Assembly: GCA_963757335.1 (NCBI GenBank)
Contig: CAVWRJ010000025.1
Coordinates: 1,054,001 to 1,118,000 of the forward strand
Origin: DASQPA01 sp963757335
Lineage (GTDB): Bacteria; Acidobacteriota; Thermoanaerobaculia; Multivoradales; UBA5704
Direction: 5' to 3'
DNA length: 64,000 nucleotides
Part shown: positions 52,212 through 59,418 of the stretch, piece after piece
Layout: each line of letters starts with the position of its first letter
Position numbering within the stretch: position 1 is the first letter of the stretch
Program-made: the position numbers and the translations under genes
The notes under the pieces: generated by a model
The model's database searches: none
What the model was told of the DNA's origin: nothing
What the model saw: the letters and a program-made list of their open reading frames with translations, nothing else

Positions 52212-53500
52212 GGGACCGGCGCTCCCACCGCGTTCTCCAAATCGGCCACGGCGTTCTGGTAGTCGGCCCCCGCCTGGATGGCGCGCAGCCGGAGGTCGCG
52301 CGTCGCTTGCAGGGCCTGGAGCAGGGCCGGCAGGCCGGTCTGTCCGGAGCGGTAGGAGTCCTCGGCCATGCGTTCGACCTCCTCGGTCTGCGGCAGGATC
52401 TGATCGCGGAAGCGCAGCGCCGCCTGGCGCTGGGCGGCGGCGGCGGCGGCGGCGGCGAAGACCGCCCCGCCGATCTCCTCCGCCCGGGCTTTGCGCTCGG
52501 CCTCCAGCTGGGCGAGGGTCCGCTCCTCGACCCGGATGGCGGCGCCGCGGCGAGTGAAAATCGGCAGCGGAATTGTGAGGGCGGCGCGCCAGCCCCAGTC
52601 GAAGTCGGGTTGCGCGCGGTGCGTCACGCTCCCCGAGAGCGTGGGGTCGGGGACGCGCTCGGCGCGCGCCAGGGCGACCCGGGCCCGCTGCTCGGCGATC
52701 CCGCGGTCGAGAACCGCGAGCTCGGTGCTGGCGGTGACCGCCAGACGGGCCGCCGTGGCGCCGTCGACGACGCCCCCTTCCCAGAGGTCGGCGCGAACCG
52801 CGATGGGGGCGCCCGGCGGCCGCGCGAGCAGAGTGTTGAGCCCTGCCCGGGCGGAGGCCAGGCTCGCCTCGGCGCTCTCCCGGTCGTTGTCGGCCTGGGC
52901 GACGGCGAGCTCGGCCTGGACGACGTCCAGGCGCGGCACGTCGCCGGCCGTGAAGCGGTCGCGCGCGGCATCCCGGGTGCGCTCGACGAGGAGCAGCACC
53001 CCTTCCGTCTCAGCGCGCCGGCGCTCGGCCCCCGCCAGGGCATAGAAGGCGCGCCGTACCCGGCTCCGGATGTCGGCGATGGTGCGTGCCAGCCCTGCCT
53101 GGCCGCTCCCCACCTGGGCCTCGGCAAGCTCGATCCGCCGCCGCCTCTTGCCCGCGGTCTCGATCGGCACCGCGAGAGTGGCGGCGTCATGCGGGGTCTC
53201 CTTGGTCTCTTCCAAGGTGAGCTCCGGGATGGGGCGCAACCGAGCCACGTCGATCCCCGCCCGCGCCACCTCCTGCCGCAGCCGGGCAGCGGCGATCGTG
53301 GGGTTGGCGGCGAGGGCCAAGTCCAGGGCCTGGGCGAGGGTGAGCGGGGCTTCGGAAGCCGGGGCGGCCGGGCCGGCGGGAACCGGAGTCAGTGTTCCCG
53401 GCATTCCCGGCGTTCCCTGCGCCTCCAGCCCCGCGGCGGCGGCCAGCGCCAGGAGGATCATCCCGAGCGCAGGGAAGGCCGGGCGATGGAGGCGGCGCAT
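52208..53500 (-). CDS. TolC-family outer-membrane efflux channel
   Basis: A 430-residue outer-membrane factor. The start at 53500 opens a signal peptide (LGMILLALAAAAGLEAQG). Two outer-membrane-factor repeats are visible, with typical phrases LTLAQALDLALAANPTIAAA, AVPIETAGKRRRRIELAEAQ, LDVVQAELAVAQADNDRESA and AEDSYRSGQTGLPALLQALQ. The long alpha-helical stretches form the periplasmic tunnel that docks on the adaptor. It is the first gene of the three-gene efflux operon. A short 9-bp repeat lies just after the signal peptide. Confidence 0.88.
   Translation of the reverse strand: MRRLHRPAFPALGMILLALAAAAGLEAQGTPGMPGTLTPVPAGPAAPASEAPLTLAQALDLALAANPTIAAARLRQEVARAGIDVARLRPIPELTLEETKETPHDAATLAVPIETAGKRRRRIELAEAQVGSGQAGLARTIADIRSRVRRAFYALAGAERRRAETEGVLLLVERTRDAARDRFTAGDVPRLDVVQAELAVAQADNDRESAEASLASARAGLNTLLARPPGAPIAVRADLWEGGVVDGATAARLAVTASTELAVLDRGIAEQRARVALARAERVPDPTLSGSVTHRAQPDFDWGWRAALTIPLPIFTRRGAAIRVEERTLAQLEAERKARAEEIGGAVFAAAAAAAAQRQAALRFRDQILPQTEEVERMAEDSYRSGQTGLPALLQALQATRDLRLRAIQAGADYQNAVADLENAVGAPVP
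53392..53418. repeat. 9-bp minisatellite, 3 units, in the TolC-like gene
   Basis: Units gtgttcccg, gcattcccg and gcgttccct are read on the minus strand as Gly-Thr/Met-Pro triplets after the signal peptide. Confidence 0.55.
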
Positions 53501-53552
53501 GGCTCGCAATCGTATGCCAGTTTTGTGCCTCGGGGCTATGCCGGGATTCGGC

Positions 53553-53951
53553 TCATCTTCCACCGCTGGCCCAGAGAATGGGTACATCGTAGCGGGCTAT
53601 CACCGGGTCTGCTGTGGCCAGCTGTAGACCTTCCATCTGGGCCTGCGCGATGAGCATACGGTCAAAGGGATCGCGGTGATGAAACGGCAAAATGGCGGCA
53701 TGGAGCGAATGCCCCAGCCGAATCGGCAGCGGCCGCACGCCGTTCTCCTCCATTCGGGATGAGACGTACTGGGCTGGAGCGAGAGGAAGGGAAAGCTTCC
53801 CCGACGCATGTTTGATTGCGATCTCCCAGGTGCTGGCAGCCGATAAATACAGGTCTCGCTCGGGATCGGTGAGGAGTGCCAGGATATTCGGTGGAATCTT
53901 TTCTGGAGAGGAGTTCAACCAGAGCCAGACGTGAGTATCAAGCAGGATCAT
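53553..53951 (-). CDS. vapC: PIN-domain toxin (VapC-like)
   Basis: A 132-residue PIN-domain endoribonuclease-type toxin. It begins MILLDTHVWLWLNSSPEKI with the first catalytic Asp, has the Glu of ASTWEIAIKHASGKL, and ends with HHRDPFDRMLIAQAQMEG and LATADPVIARYDV carrying the remaining acidic residues. It overlaps the upstream antitoxin gene by about 14 bases, the usual type II toxin-antitoxin coupling. The target RNA is unknown. The long frame upstream of the chosen start is the antitoxin region in another phase. Confidence 0.9.
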   Translation of the reverse strand: MILLDTHVWLWLNSSPEKIPPNILALLTDPERDLYLSAASTWEIAIKHASGKLSLPLAPAQYVSSRMEENGVRPLPIRLGHSLHAAILPFHHRDPFDRMLIAQAQMEGLQLATADPVIARYDVPILWASGGR

Positions 53952-54186
53952 CCGCGGTTCCGTAGAAGAGGCGCTCGAGTTCCGGATCAGGGTCGTTGAA
54001 AGTATCGGGAACGACAAACTTCCCCTGATCGATCCCGAACCTCCTCTCACCTCGAACAGCAGATACCGGCATCAAGCGCACGAGCGGCCTCCCTTCTCGG
54101 GAAATGACCACTTCCTCACCGGCCAAGGCCTCATTCACGAGGTCGACCAGGCCTGCCTGAGCTTCTCCTAGGCTCACTTTTCGCAT
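53938..54186 (-). CDS. Phd/YefM-type antitoxin
   Basis: An 82-residue antitoxin. The N-terminal Phd fold shows VSLGEAQAGLVDLVNEALAG and EEVVISREGRPLVRLMPVS. The C-terminal tail (PDTFNDPDPELERLFYG) is the toxin-neutralising part. It precedes and overlaps the PIN toxin gene. By family knowledge it should bind the toxin and repress its own promoter; no operator was picked out. Confidence 0.9.
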   Translation of the reverse strand: MRKVSLGEAQAGLVDLVNEALAGEEVVISREGRPLVRLMPVSAVRGERRFGIDQGKFVVPDTFNDPDPELERLFYGTADDPA

Positions 54187-54217
54187 GCTAAGACCATAGT
54201 CGCATCGATCGGCAAAC

Positions 54218-55171
54218 TCAAGGAGCGGGAGCTGCAGCTCCTCCGGCAGCCGGCTCCCCCACCAGCACCACCTTCCCCGCCCGCCCCGGAATCTCGCCCA
54301 GGTGAACGTCCCGGGCGATCGCCCTCCCCTTCCACTCGGCGGCGTAGTCGGCGGCGGTGATCGTCTCGATCCCCAGCTTCCGGTGACGGGCGAGGAGGTC
54401 GCGGAAGAGACCGCGGTAGGCGAGCCCCTCGGTCTCGGCGTGGACGGTGATCACCTCGGTCGCACCCGGCCGGTAGCGCTCGACCAGGCGGTCGACGTAG
54501 GTCTCCGGGGTGATGCCGCCCTGCCCCAGCTCCTCGTCGAGGGTGGGAAGGGTGGTGGGGATCTCGAGGGTCTGGAGCACCCGGCCGCGAATTCTGGGGT
54601 AGAACGGCTCGGCCGCGCCGCGCGAGACCGAGAGGTAGTCGAAGTGCCGGGCTTCGAGGGCAAGGAAGGCCTCGTCGGTCATGAACCAGGCCGGAGCGGC
54701 GAAGCCGCGGGGTTTGGCGCCGAAAATCTCCGTGAACGCCGCCATGCCGCGATCGAGAGCCGCCGCGACCGCCTCGGGGGACATGCGGTGGAGACGATCC
54801 TGCCAGGTGACGTGATCCCAGGCATGGAGCCCCACCTCGTGCCCGGCGGCCTCGGCCTGGCGGATCTCGGCGGCGCAGCGCCGGCCGATCCGCGGCGCCG
54901 GGAGAAGAGTGCCGTAGAGCGCGGTCTTGAAACCGTACATCTTGGCGGCGTTGGTGCGGAGCATCTTCTTCAGAAAGCCCGGTTTCGTAAACACGCGGAA
55001 GATCGCCCGCCCCGACCGGTCGGGCCCCAGGCTCCAGTAGAAGCTCGCGCGCACCCCGAACTCGGCCAGGTCGGCGAGCATCGCCGGGATGCCGTCTTTG
55101 GTACCGCGATAGGTGTCGACGTCGATCTTCAAGACGACGCGGGGGGTGGCGGTCGGAGCGGTCTCTGGCAT
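54218..55171 (-). CDS. arnD: ArnD deformylase
   Basis: A 317-residue polysaccharide-deacetylase-family enzyme matching ArnD, which removes the formyl group from undecaprenyl-phosphate 4-formamido-4-deoxy-L-arabinose. It shows LKIDVDTYRGTKDGIPAML near the start (catalytic Asp), SFYWSLGPDRSGRAIFRVF, LRTNAAKMYGF, and the metal-binding EVGLHAWDHVTWQDRLHRM. The ATG at 55171 opens directly before the domain. It is the last gene of the arn operon, 62 bases after the decarboxylase-type gene. Confidence 0.92.
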   Translation of the reverse strand: MPETAPTATPRVVLKIDVDTYRGTKDGIPAMLADLAEFGVRASFYWSLGPDRSGRAIFRVFTKPGFLKKMLRTNAAKMYGFKTALYGTLLPAPRIGRRCAAEIRQAEAAGHEVGLHAWDHVTWQDRLHRMSPEAVAAALDRGMAAFTEIFGAKPRGFAAPAWFMTDEAFLALEARHFDYLSVSRGAAEPFYPRIRGRVLQTLEIPTTLPTLDEELGQGGITPETYVDRLVERYRPGATEVITVHAETEGLAYRGLFRDLLARHRKLGIETITAADYAAEWKGRAIARDVHLGEIPGRAGKVVLVGEPAAGGAAAPAP

Positions 55172-55233
55172 GGCCGGGGATCTTAACAGGCGGGAGGCAC
55201 GGCGCCGGGGCTCCTCCCGCCTGGGTTCCCGTT

Positions 55234-56214
55234 CTAGGTCCGCTTCGGCGTCAACCCCGTATCCGCCTGGAACCACTCGATCGTCTTGCGGAGCCCCTCT
55301 TCCAAGGGCGTCCCGGGATCGACGCCCAGGATCGTCCGCATGCGGGTGATGTCGGGGTAGCGGCGCGGGATGTCCTCATAGCTCTCGCCGTAGATCTCCT
55401 GCTGGCGTACGAACTTGATCTGCGAACCGGTGCCGGGGTAGGCGCGGATCATGGCCTCGGCGAGCTCCAGGATGGTTGTCTCTTTGTCGGTCCCGATGTT
55501 GAAAATGCCGCCCACGGCGCCGTCCTTGAAGCCGGCCGCGGCGAGCGCCGCCACCGAGTCGTCGACGTAGGTGAAGGCGCGGGTCTGCTTGCCGTCGCCG
55601 ATCACCGTCAGGTCCTCGCCGCGGAGGAGCTGCCCCATGAAGATGGTGATCACCCGGCCGACGTCGATCTTGTCGAGCCGCGGACCGTAGGCGTTAAAGA
55701 AGCGGACGATGACGACCGGCATCCCGAGCTTGCCGTAGGCGAAACAGAAGTGCTCGCCGACCGCCTTCGAGGTCGAGTAGCACCAGCGGTCGATCTGGGT
55801 CGAGCCTAAGAGCCGGTCGCCGTCCTCTTTGAAGGGGGTGTCCTTCGACTTGCCGTAGACCTCCGAGGTCGAGGAGAAGACCATCTTCTTGTCGTAACGG
55901 TGGCAGAGCTTCAGGAGGTTCTGGGTGCCGTTGACGTTGACGTTGAGCACATGGAGCGGGTCCTCCACATAGTGCTCGACGCCGACCACCGCCGCTAAGT
56001 GGTAGACGAGGTCGGACTTGGCGACCAGGCTCTCCATCAGGTCGAGATCGAAGATCGAGCCCTTGATGTAGCGGAACTTCGGATTGTTGATGTTGTGACG
56101 GACTTTCAGGTCCGGCGCGGTGTCGAGCCCGGTGATCTCGTGGCCTTCGGCGAGCAGCCGGTCGCCCAGGTGCGAGCCCAGGAAACCGCCCCCTCCGGTG
56201 ATCAATATTTTCAT
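55234..56214 (-). CDS. ArnA-type UDP-glucuronate decarboxylase domain as a separate protein
   Basis: A 326-residue extended SDR like the C-terminal half of ArnA, which oxidatively decarboxylates UDP-glucuronate to UDP-4-keto-pentose. It shows MKILITGGGGFLGSHLGDRL, AAVVGVEHYVEDPLHVLNVN, catalytic FSSTSEVYG and WCYSTSKAVGEHFCFAYG (YxxxK), and VIVRFFNAYGPR. The C-terminal half follows the ArnA decarboxylase pattern. Its ATG overlaps the formyltransferase stop (ATGA). In Escherichia coli these two activities are fused in one ArnA chain, so here ArnA is split, with the formyltransferase gene first. Confidence 0.88.
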   Translation of the reverse strand: MKILITGGGGFLGSHLGDRLLAEGHEITGLDTAPDLKVRHNINNPKFRYIKGSIFDLDLMESLVAKSDLVYHLAAVVGVEHYVEDPLHVLNVNVNGTQNLLKLCHRYDKKMVFSSTSEVYGKSKDTPFKEDGDRLLGSTQIDRWCYSTSKAVGEHFCFAYGKLGMPVVIVRFFNAYGPRLDKIDVGRVITIFMGQLLRGEDLTVIGDGKQTRAFTYVDDSVAALAAAGFKDGAVGGIFNIGTDKETTILELAEAMIRAYPGTGSQIKFVRQQEIYGESYEDIPRRYPDITRMRTILGVDPGTPLEEGLRKTIEWFQADTGLTPKRT

Positions 56215-57170
56215 GGTTTCCTCGTCTGTTCGTATGGTTGGGCGTCGAGCCCGACGGCCTCGTCGACCCGGTACCAGCGGTCGGCGGCGGCGATGAAGGT
56301 GCGGTCCCCGTCCCGGCGCACGGTGCCCGGCGCCGGCTGCTCCGGGTCCTCTGAGGTCGCCGATATCGCCGATGTCGCCGATATCGCCGATGTCGGCGAG
56401 ATGGGCTCGGCCGGCTCGCCAGCATGGACGAAAACGCGGTGTTCGGCCGGGTCTGAGAGATCGAAGAACGCCCCCGGCCAGGGGGGAGCTACGGCGCGCA
56501 CCAGGGCATCGACCCGCGCCGCCGGCCACGACCAGTCGATCCGCCCGTCCTCCGGGCGGCGCCGGCCGACCTTGCTCGCCCGCGACTCGTCCTGCGGCAG
56601 GCGGGGTGCCGTGCCATCGGCGATCCTGGGGAGAGTCTCCCGGAGGAGCTCGATCCCTGCCGCCTCGATCTTCAGGTAGAGGGAGAGCGCGGTGTCGCGC
56701 GGGGCGATGGGGATGGCGCGCTGGGCCACGATGTCGCCGGCGTCCGCCCGCCGCACCATGTGGTGGAGGGTGACCCCGGTCTCCGCCTCGCCGTTCACCA
56801 GCACCCAGTTGAGCGGCGCCCGCCCGCGGTAGGCGGGGAGGAGCGAGGGGTGGAGGTTGAGCGCCGCCAGACGGGCGGTGTCGAGCACCGCGTCGGGCAG
56901 CAGGTGGCGATAGAAGACCGAGAGCACGAGGTCGGGGGCCAGCTGGGTGGCGAGATCGACGATCCCGTCCTTTCCCAGCTCCTCGTCATAGAAGAGCGGC
57001 AGGCTGTGGGCGAGGGCCGCCTCGGCCGGGGTGTGGTACCAGCGGTTCTCCGCCGGATCGTCGCGATGGGTGACGACCCCCACCACCTCGTCCCCCTGGG
57101 AGCGCCGCTCGGCGAGGAGCTCGACCGTGCGGTAGCCGACCTGGCTGTAGCCGAAGAAGAGGATTCTCAC
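56211..57170 (-). CDS. ArnA-type formyltransferase as a separate protein
   Basis: A 319-residue formyltransferase like the N-terminal half of ArnA, which transfers formyl from N10-formyl-THF to UDP-L-Ara4N. The start is a GTG at 57170 overlapping the arnC stop (GTGA). It contains RILFFGYSQVGYRTVELL, HPSLLPAYRGRAPLNWVL with the catalytic Asn-x-His just before, TGVTLHHMVRRADAGDIVAQ with the catalytic Asp, and a C-terminal OB-like domain. An Ile-Ser-Ala-Thr low-complexity insertion in that domain is a 9-bp minisatellite. Confidence 0.88.
   Translation of the reverse strand: MRILFFGYSQVGYRTVELLAERRSQGDEVVGVVTHRDDPAENRWYHTPAEAALAHSLPLFYDEELGKDGIVDLATQLAPDLVLSVFYRHLLPDAVLDTARLAALNLHPSLLPAYRGRAPLNWVLVNGEAETGVTLHHMVRRADAGDIVAQRAIPIAPRDTALSLYLKIEAAGIELLRETLPRIADGTAPRLPQDESRASKVGRRRPEDGRIDWSWPAARVDALVRAVAPPWPGAFFDLSDPAEHRVFVHAGEPAEPISPTSAISATSAISATSEDPEQPAPGTVRRDGDRTFIAAADRWYRVDEAVGLDAQPYEQTRKP
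56353..56406. repeat. 9-bp minisatellite (gatatcgcc/gatgtcgcc), 6 units
   Basis: Units gaggtcgcc, gatatcgcc, gatgtcgcc, gatatcgcc, gatgtcggc and gagatgggc lie in the C-terminal domain of the formyltransferase, read on the minus strand as Ser-Ala-Ile/Ser-Ala-Thr. Confidence 0.88.
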
Positions 57171-58153
57171 GGTCGAGGTTCCTCGGGCAGCCCCAAATTG
57201 ATCGTCTCGGCGACGACGCTCCGCGGCCGTTGGCGCACCTCGGCGAAGATCCGTCCCACGTACTCGCCCAAGATTCCGAGGGCGAAGAAGTTCGCCCCGA
57301 CGAGAAAGAAGAGGATGGCGAAGAGGGTGAAGAGACCCTGCGCCTCCGGGCCATAGAGCAGCCGGCGGATGCCGAGGAAGATGCCGAAGCCGATCGAGAG
57401 GAGCGAGATCAGGCTCCCCGTCAAGGTGGCGAAGCGGAGCGGGGCCGAGGTGAAACCGGTGATCAGGTCGGCCTGGAGCTTGATGAGCTTCCAGAGCGAG
57501 TATTTCGATTCCCCCGCCGCGCGGTCGGCATGCCCGACCGGCACCTCGGCGATCCGGCGGGCGAACTGGACGGCCAGGGCAGGGATGAAGGGCGAGCGCT
57601 CCTGGCACTGGCGCATCGAGTCGACGACCGGGCGGGAGTAGGCGCGGAGCATGCAGCCGTAGTCCTTGAACTCGATGCCCTTCAAGATCCGCCGCATCAC
57701 CCGGTTGACATGGCGCGAGGCGAAGCGCCTAAAGGCGGTGTCCTTGCGCTCGGAGCGCCAGCCGCCCACGACGTCGAACCCCTCCTCGGCCTTTTCCAGG
57801 AGCTTCGGGATGTCCTCGGGCAGGTTCTGGAGGTCGGCGTCCAAGGTGATCACGGTCTTCCCCCGCGAGGCGTCGAACCCGGCCATCACCGCCGCGTGCT
57901 GGCCGTAGTTGCGGTTGAACGAGATCACTTTGACCCGCGGGTCGCGGGCGGCGATGTCGCGGAGCAGGGGGAGCGAGCCGTCCGAGCTGCCGTCGTCGAC
58001 GAGGATCGCCTCGACGCCGCCCCCGATCCCAGCCATCACCGGCGCCAGGCGCTGGTAGAGGGCAGGGAGGTTCCCCTCCTCGTTGAAGACCGGAATGACG
58101 ATCGAGGCCCGGGGCGGCGAGCCCGGCCTCCGTAGCTCGACGGGGCGATCCAT
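57167..58153 (-). CDS. arnC: ArnC-like undecaprenyl-phosphate Ara4-formamido transferase
   Basis: A 328-residue family-2 glycosyltransferase that loads the formylated aminoarabinose onto undecaprenyl phosphate at the inner membrane. It shows SIVIPVFNEEGNLPALYQRL, LVDDGSSDGSLPLLRDIA, TLDADLQNLPEDIPKLLE and GESKYSLWKLIKLQADLITG, and ends with two membrane helices (FATLTGSLISLLSIGFGIFL, FAILFFLVGANFFALGILGE). The layout and length match ArnC. It lies four bases after arnB and overlaps the formyltransferase start. Confidence 0.88.
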   Translation of the reverse strand: MDRPVELRRPGSPPRASIVIPVFNEEGNLPALYQRLAPVMAGIGGGVEAILVDDGSSDGSLPLLRDIAARDPRVKVISFNRNYGQHAAVMAGFDASRGKTVITLDADLQNLPEDIPKLLEKAEEGFDVVGGWRSERKDTAFRRFASRHVNRVMRRILKGIEFKDYGCMLRAYSRPVVDSMRQCQERSPFIPALAVQFARRIAEVPVGHADRAAGESKYSLWKLIKLQADLITGFTSAPLRFATLTGSLISLLSIGFGIFLGIRRLLYGPEAQGLFTLFAILFFLVGANFFALGILGEYVGRIFAEVRQRPRSVVAETINLGLPEEPRP

Positions 58154-58157
58154 GGCG

Positions 58158-59354
58158 TCAGGCCGCGGCGCGCCCCACGGCCTCGCGGACCGCGGCGACG
58201 ACGTCTCGCGCGTCCTCGTCGGTCATCGAAGGGAAGAGCGGCAGGGAGACGATCCGCGCGCAGACCTCCTCGGCGACCGGGAAGATGCCGGGCTTGTAGC
58301 CGAAACGTTCGCGATAGTAGGCGTGGAGGTGGACCGCCTCGAAGTGCAGGCCGGTGCCGATCCCGAGGTTTTTCAGCCGGTCCATGAACGCCGCCCGGTC
58401 GGGAGCGAGGACGGTGAAGAGGTGCCAGGGGTGGACCTGCTCGTAGCCGGCGGCGCCGGGGAGCTCGAGGCCGGGAAGGCTCGCCAGCTCGCGCCCGTAG
58501 AAGGCCGCGATCGCCGCCCGCCGGGCATTGAAGCGCGGCAGCTTGCGGAGCTGGTGGATGCCGAGGGCCGACTGGATGTCGGTCAGGTTGTACTTGAAGC
58601 CGGGGAGCACCACGTCGTAGGTGGCCGGTGCCTTCTCGGTCGCCGAGTAGGCCTTCCAGGCGTCGCGCCGCACCCCGTGGAAGCGCCAGAGCTTGATCCG
58701 GTCGGCGAGCTCGTCGTCGTCGGTCGTCACCATGCCCCCCTCCCCCGTCGTCATGTTCTTGATCGGGTGGAAGGAGAAGCAGGCCGCGGCCGTGCCATTG
58801 GCCGCGCAGGAGCCGATCGGCCGGCCTTTATAGGAGGCGCCGGCGGCATGGGCGGCATCCTCCAGGATCTGCACGTCCTCGCGCCCGTTCCGGCGGAGCA
58901 CCTCGCGGATGCCGTCCAGGTCCGCCGGCTGGCCGGCGAAGTGGACGGGGACGATCACCCGGGTGCGCGGCGAGAGCGCCGAGGCCAGAGAGCAGGGGTC
59001 GAGATTCCAGGTCGAGGGATCGACGTCGGCGAAGATCGGGGTGGCGCCGGCGGCGATCACCATGTTCGAGGTGGCGGGCCAGGTGAGGGCGGGGACGATC
59101 ACCTCGTCGCCCTCCTTCAAACCCATGGCGAGGAAACAGACGTGGAGGGCGCCGGTGCAGGAGGAGAAGGCGAGGGCGTGCTTCGCCCCGTGGGCCGCGG
59201 CGAACTCCTGCTCGAACTGGGCGGTCAACGGGCCGGTCGTGATCCACCCGGACTGCAGGCAGCGCACCACCTCGGCGATCTCCTCCTCACCGATCTCCGG
59301 ACGGGAGAAGGGGAGGATGGGGTTTCTGGGCAGCATAGGGCGGGAGTAGATCAT
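58158..59354 (-). CDS. arnB: ArnB-like PLP aminotransferase
   Basis: A 398-residue DegT/DnrJ/EryC1-family aminotransferase that makes UDP-L-Ara4N from the 4-keto sugar. It shows SSCTGALHVCFLAMGLKEGD, LTWPATSNMVIAAGATPIFA, EDAAHAAGASYKG, and the PLP lysine in FHPIKNMTTGEGG. The C-terminal half has GFKYNLTDIQSALGIHQL and HPWHLFTV. ATG 59354 is used; an internal Met seven codons in is possible. It is the first gene of the operon, back-to-back with arnT across 64 bases. Confidence 0.88.
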   Translation of the reverse strand: MIYSRPMLPRNPILPFSRPEIGEEEIAEVVRCLQSGWITTGPLTAQFEQEFAAAHGAKHALAFSSCTGALHVCFLAMGLKEGDEVIVPALTWPATSNMVIAAGATPIFADVDPSTWNLDPCSLASALSPRTRVIVPVHFAGQPADLDGIREVLRRNGREDVQILEDAAHAAGASYKGRPIGSCAANGTAAACFSFHPIKNMTTGEGGMVTTDDDELADRIKLWRFHGVRRDAWKAYSATEKAPATYDVVLPGFKYNLTDIQSALGIHQLRKLPRFNARRAAIAAFYGRELASLPGLELPGAAGYEQVHPWHLFTVLAPDRAAFMDRLKNLGIGTGLHFEAVHLHAYYRERFGYKPGIFPVAEEVCARIVSLPLFPSMTDEDARDVVAAVREAVGRAAA

Positions 59355-59394
59355 CTCTCCGGGCCGGGTTGCAAGGAAGAACGGCGGGCCTTGC

Positions 59395-59400
59395 TATACA
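59395..59400 (+). promoter_or_regulatory. putative -10 element of arnT
   Basis: TATACA lies 19 bases before the arnT ATG in the 64-base arnB-arnT divergent gap. TTGCAA at 59369-59374 is the nearest -35-like hexamer but at a long 20-base spacing, so this call is weak. Confidence 0.25.
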
Positions 59401-59418
59401 GTAAGCGGCTCCCGCGCC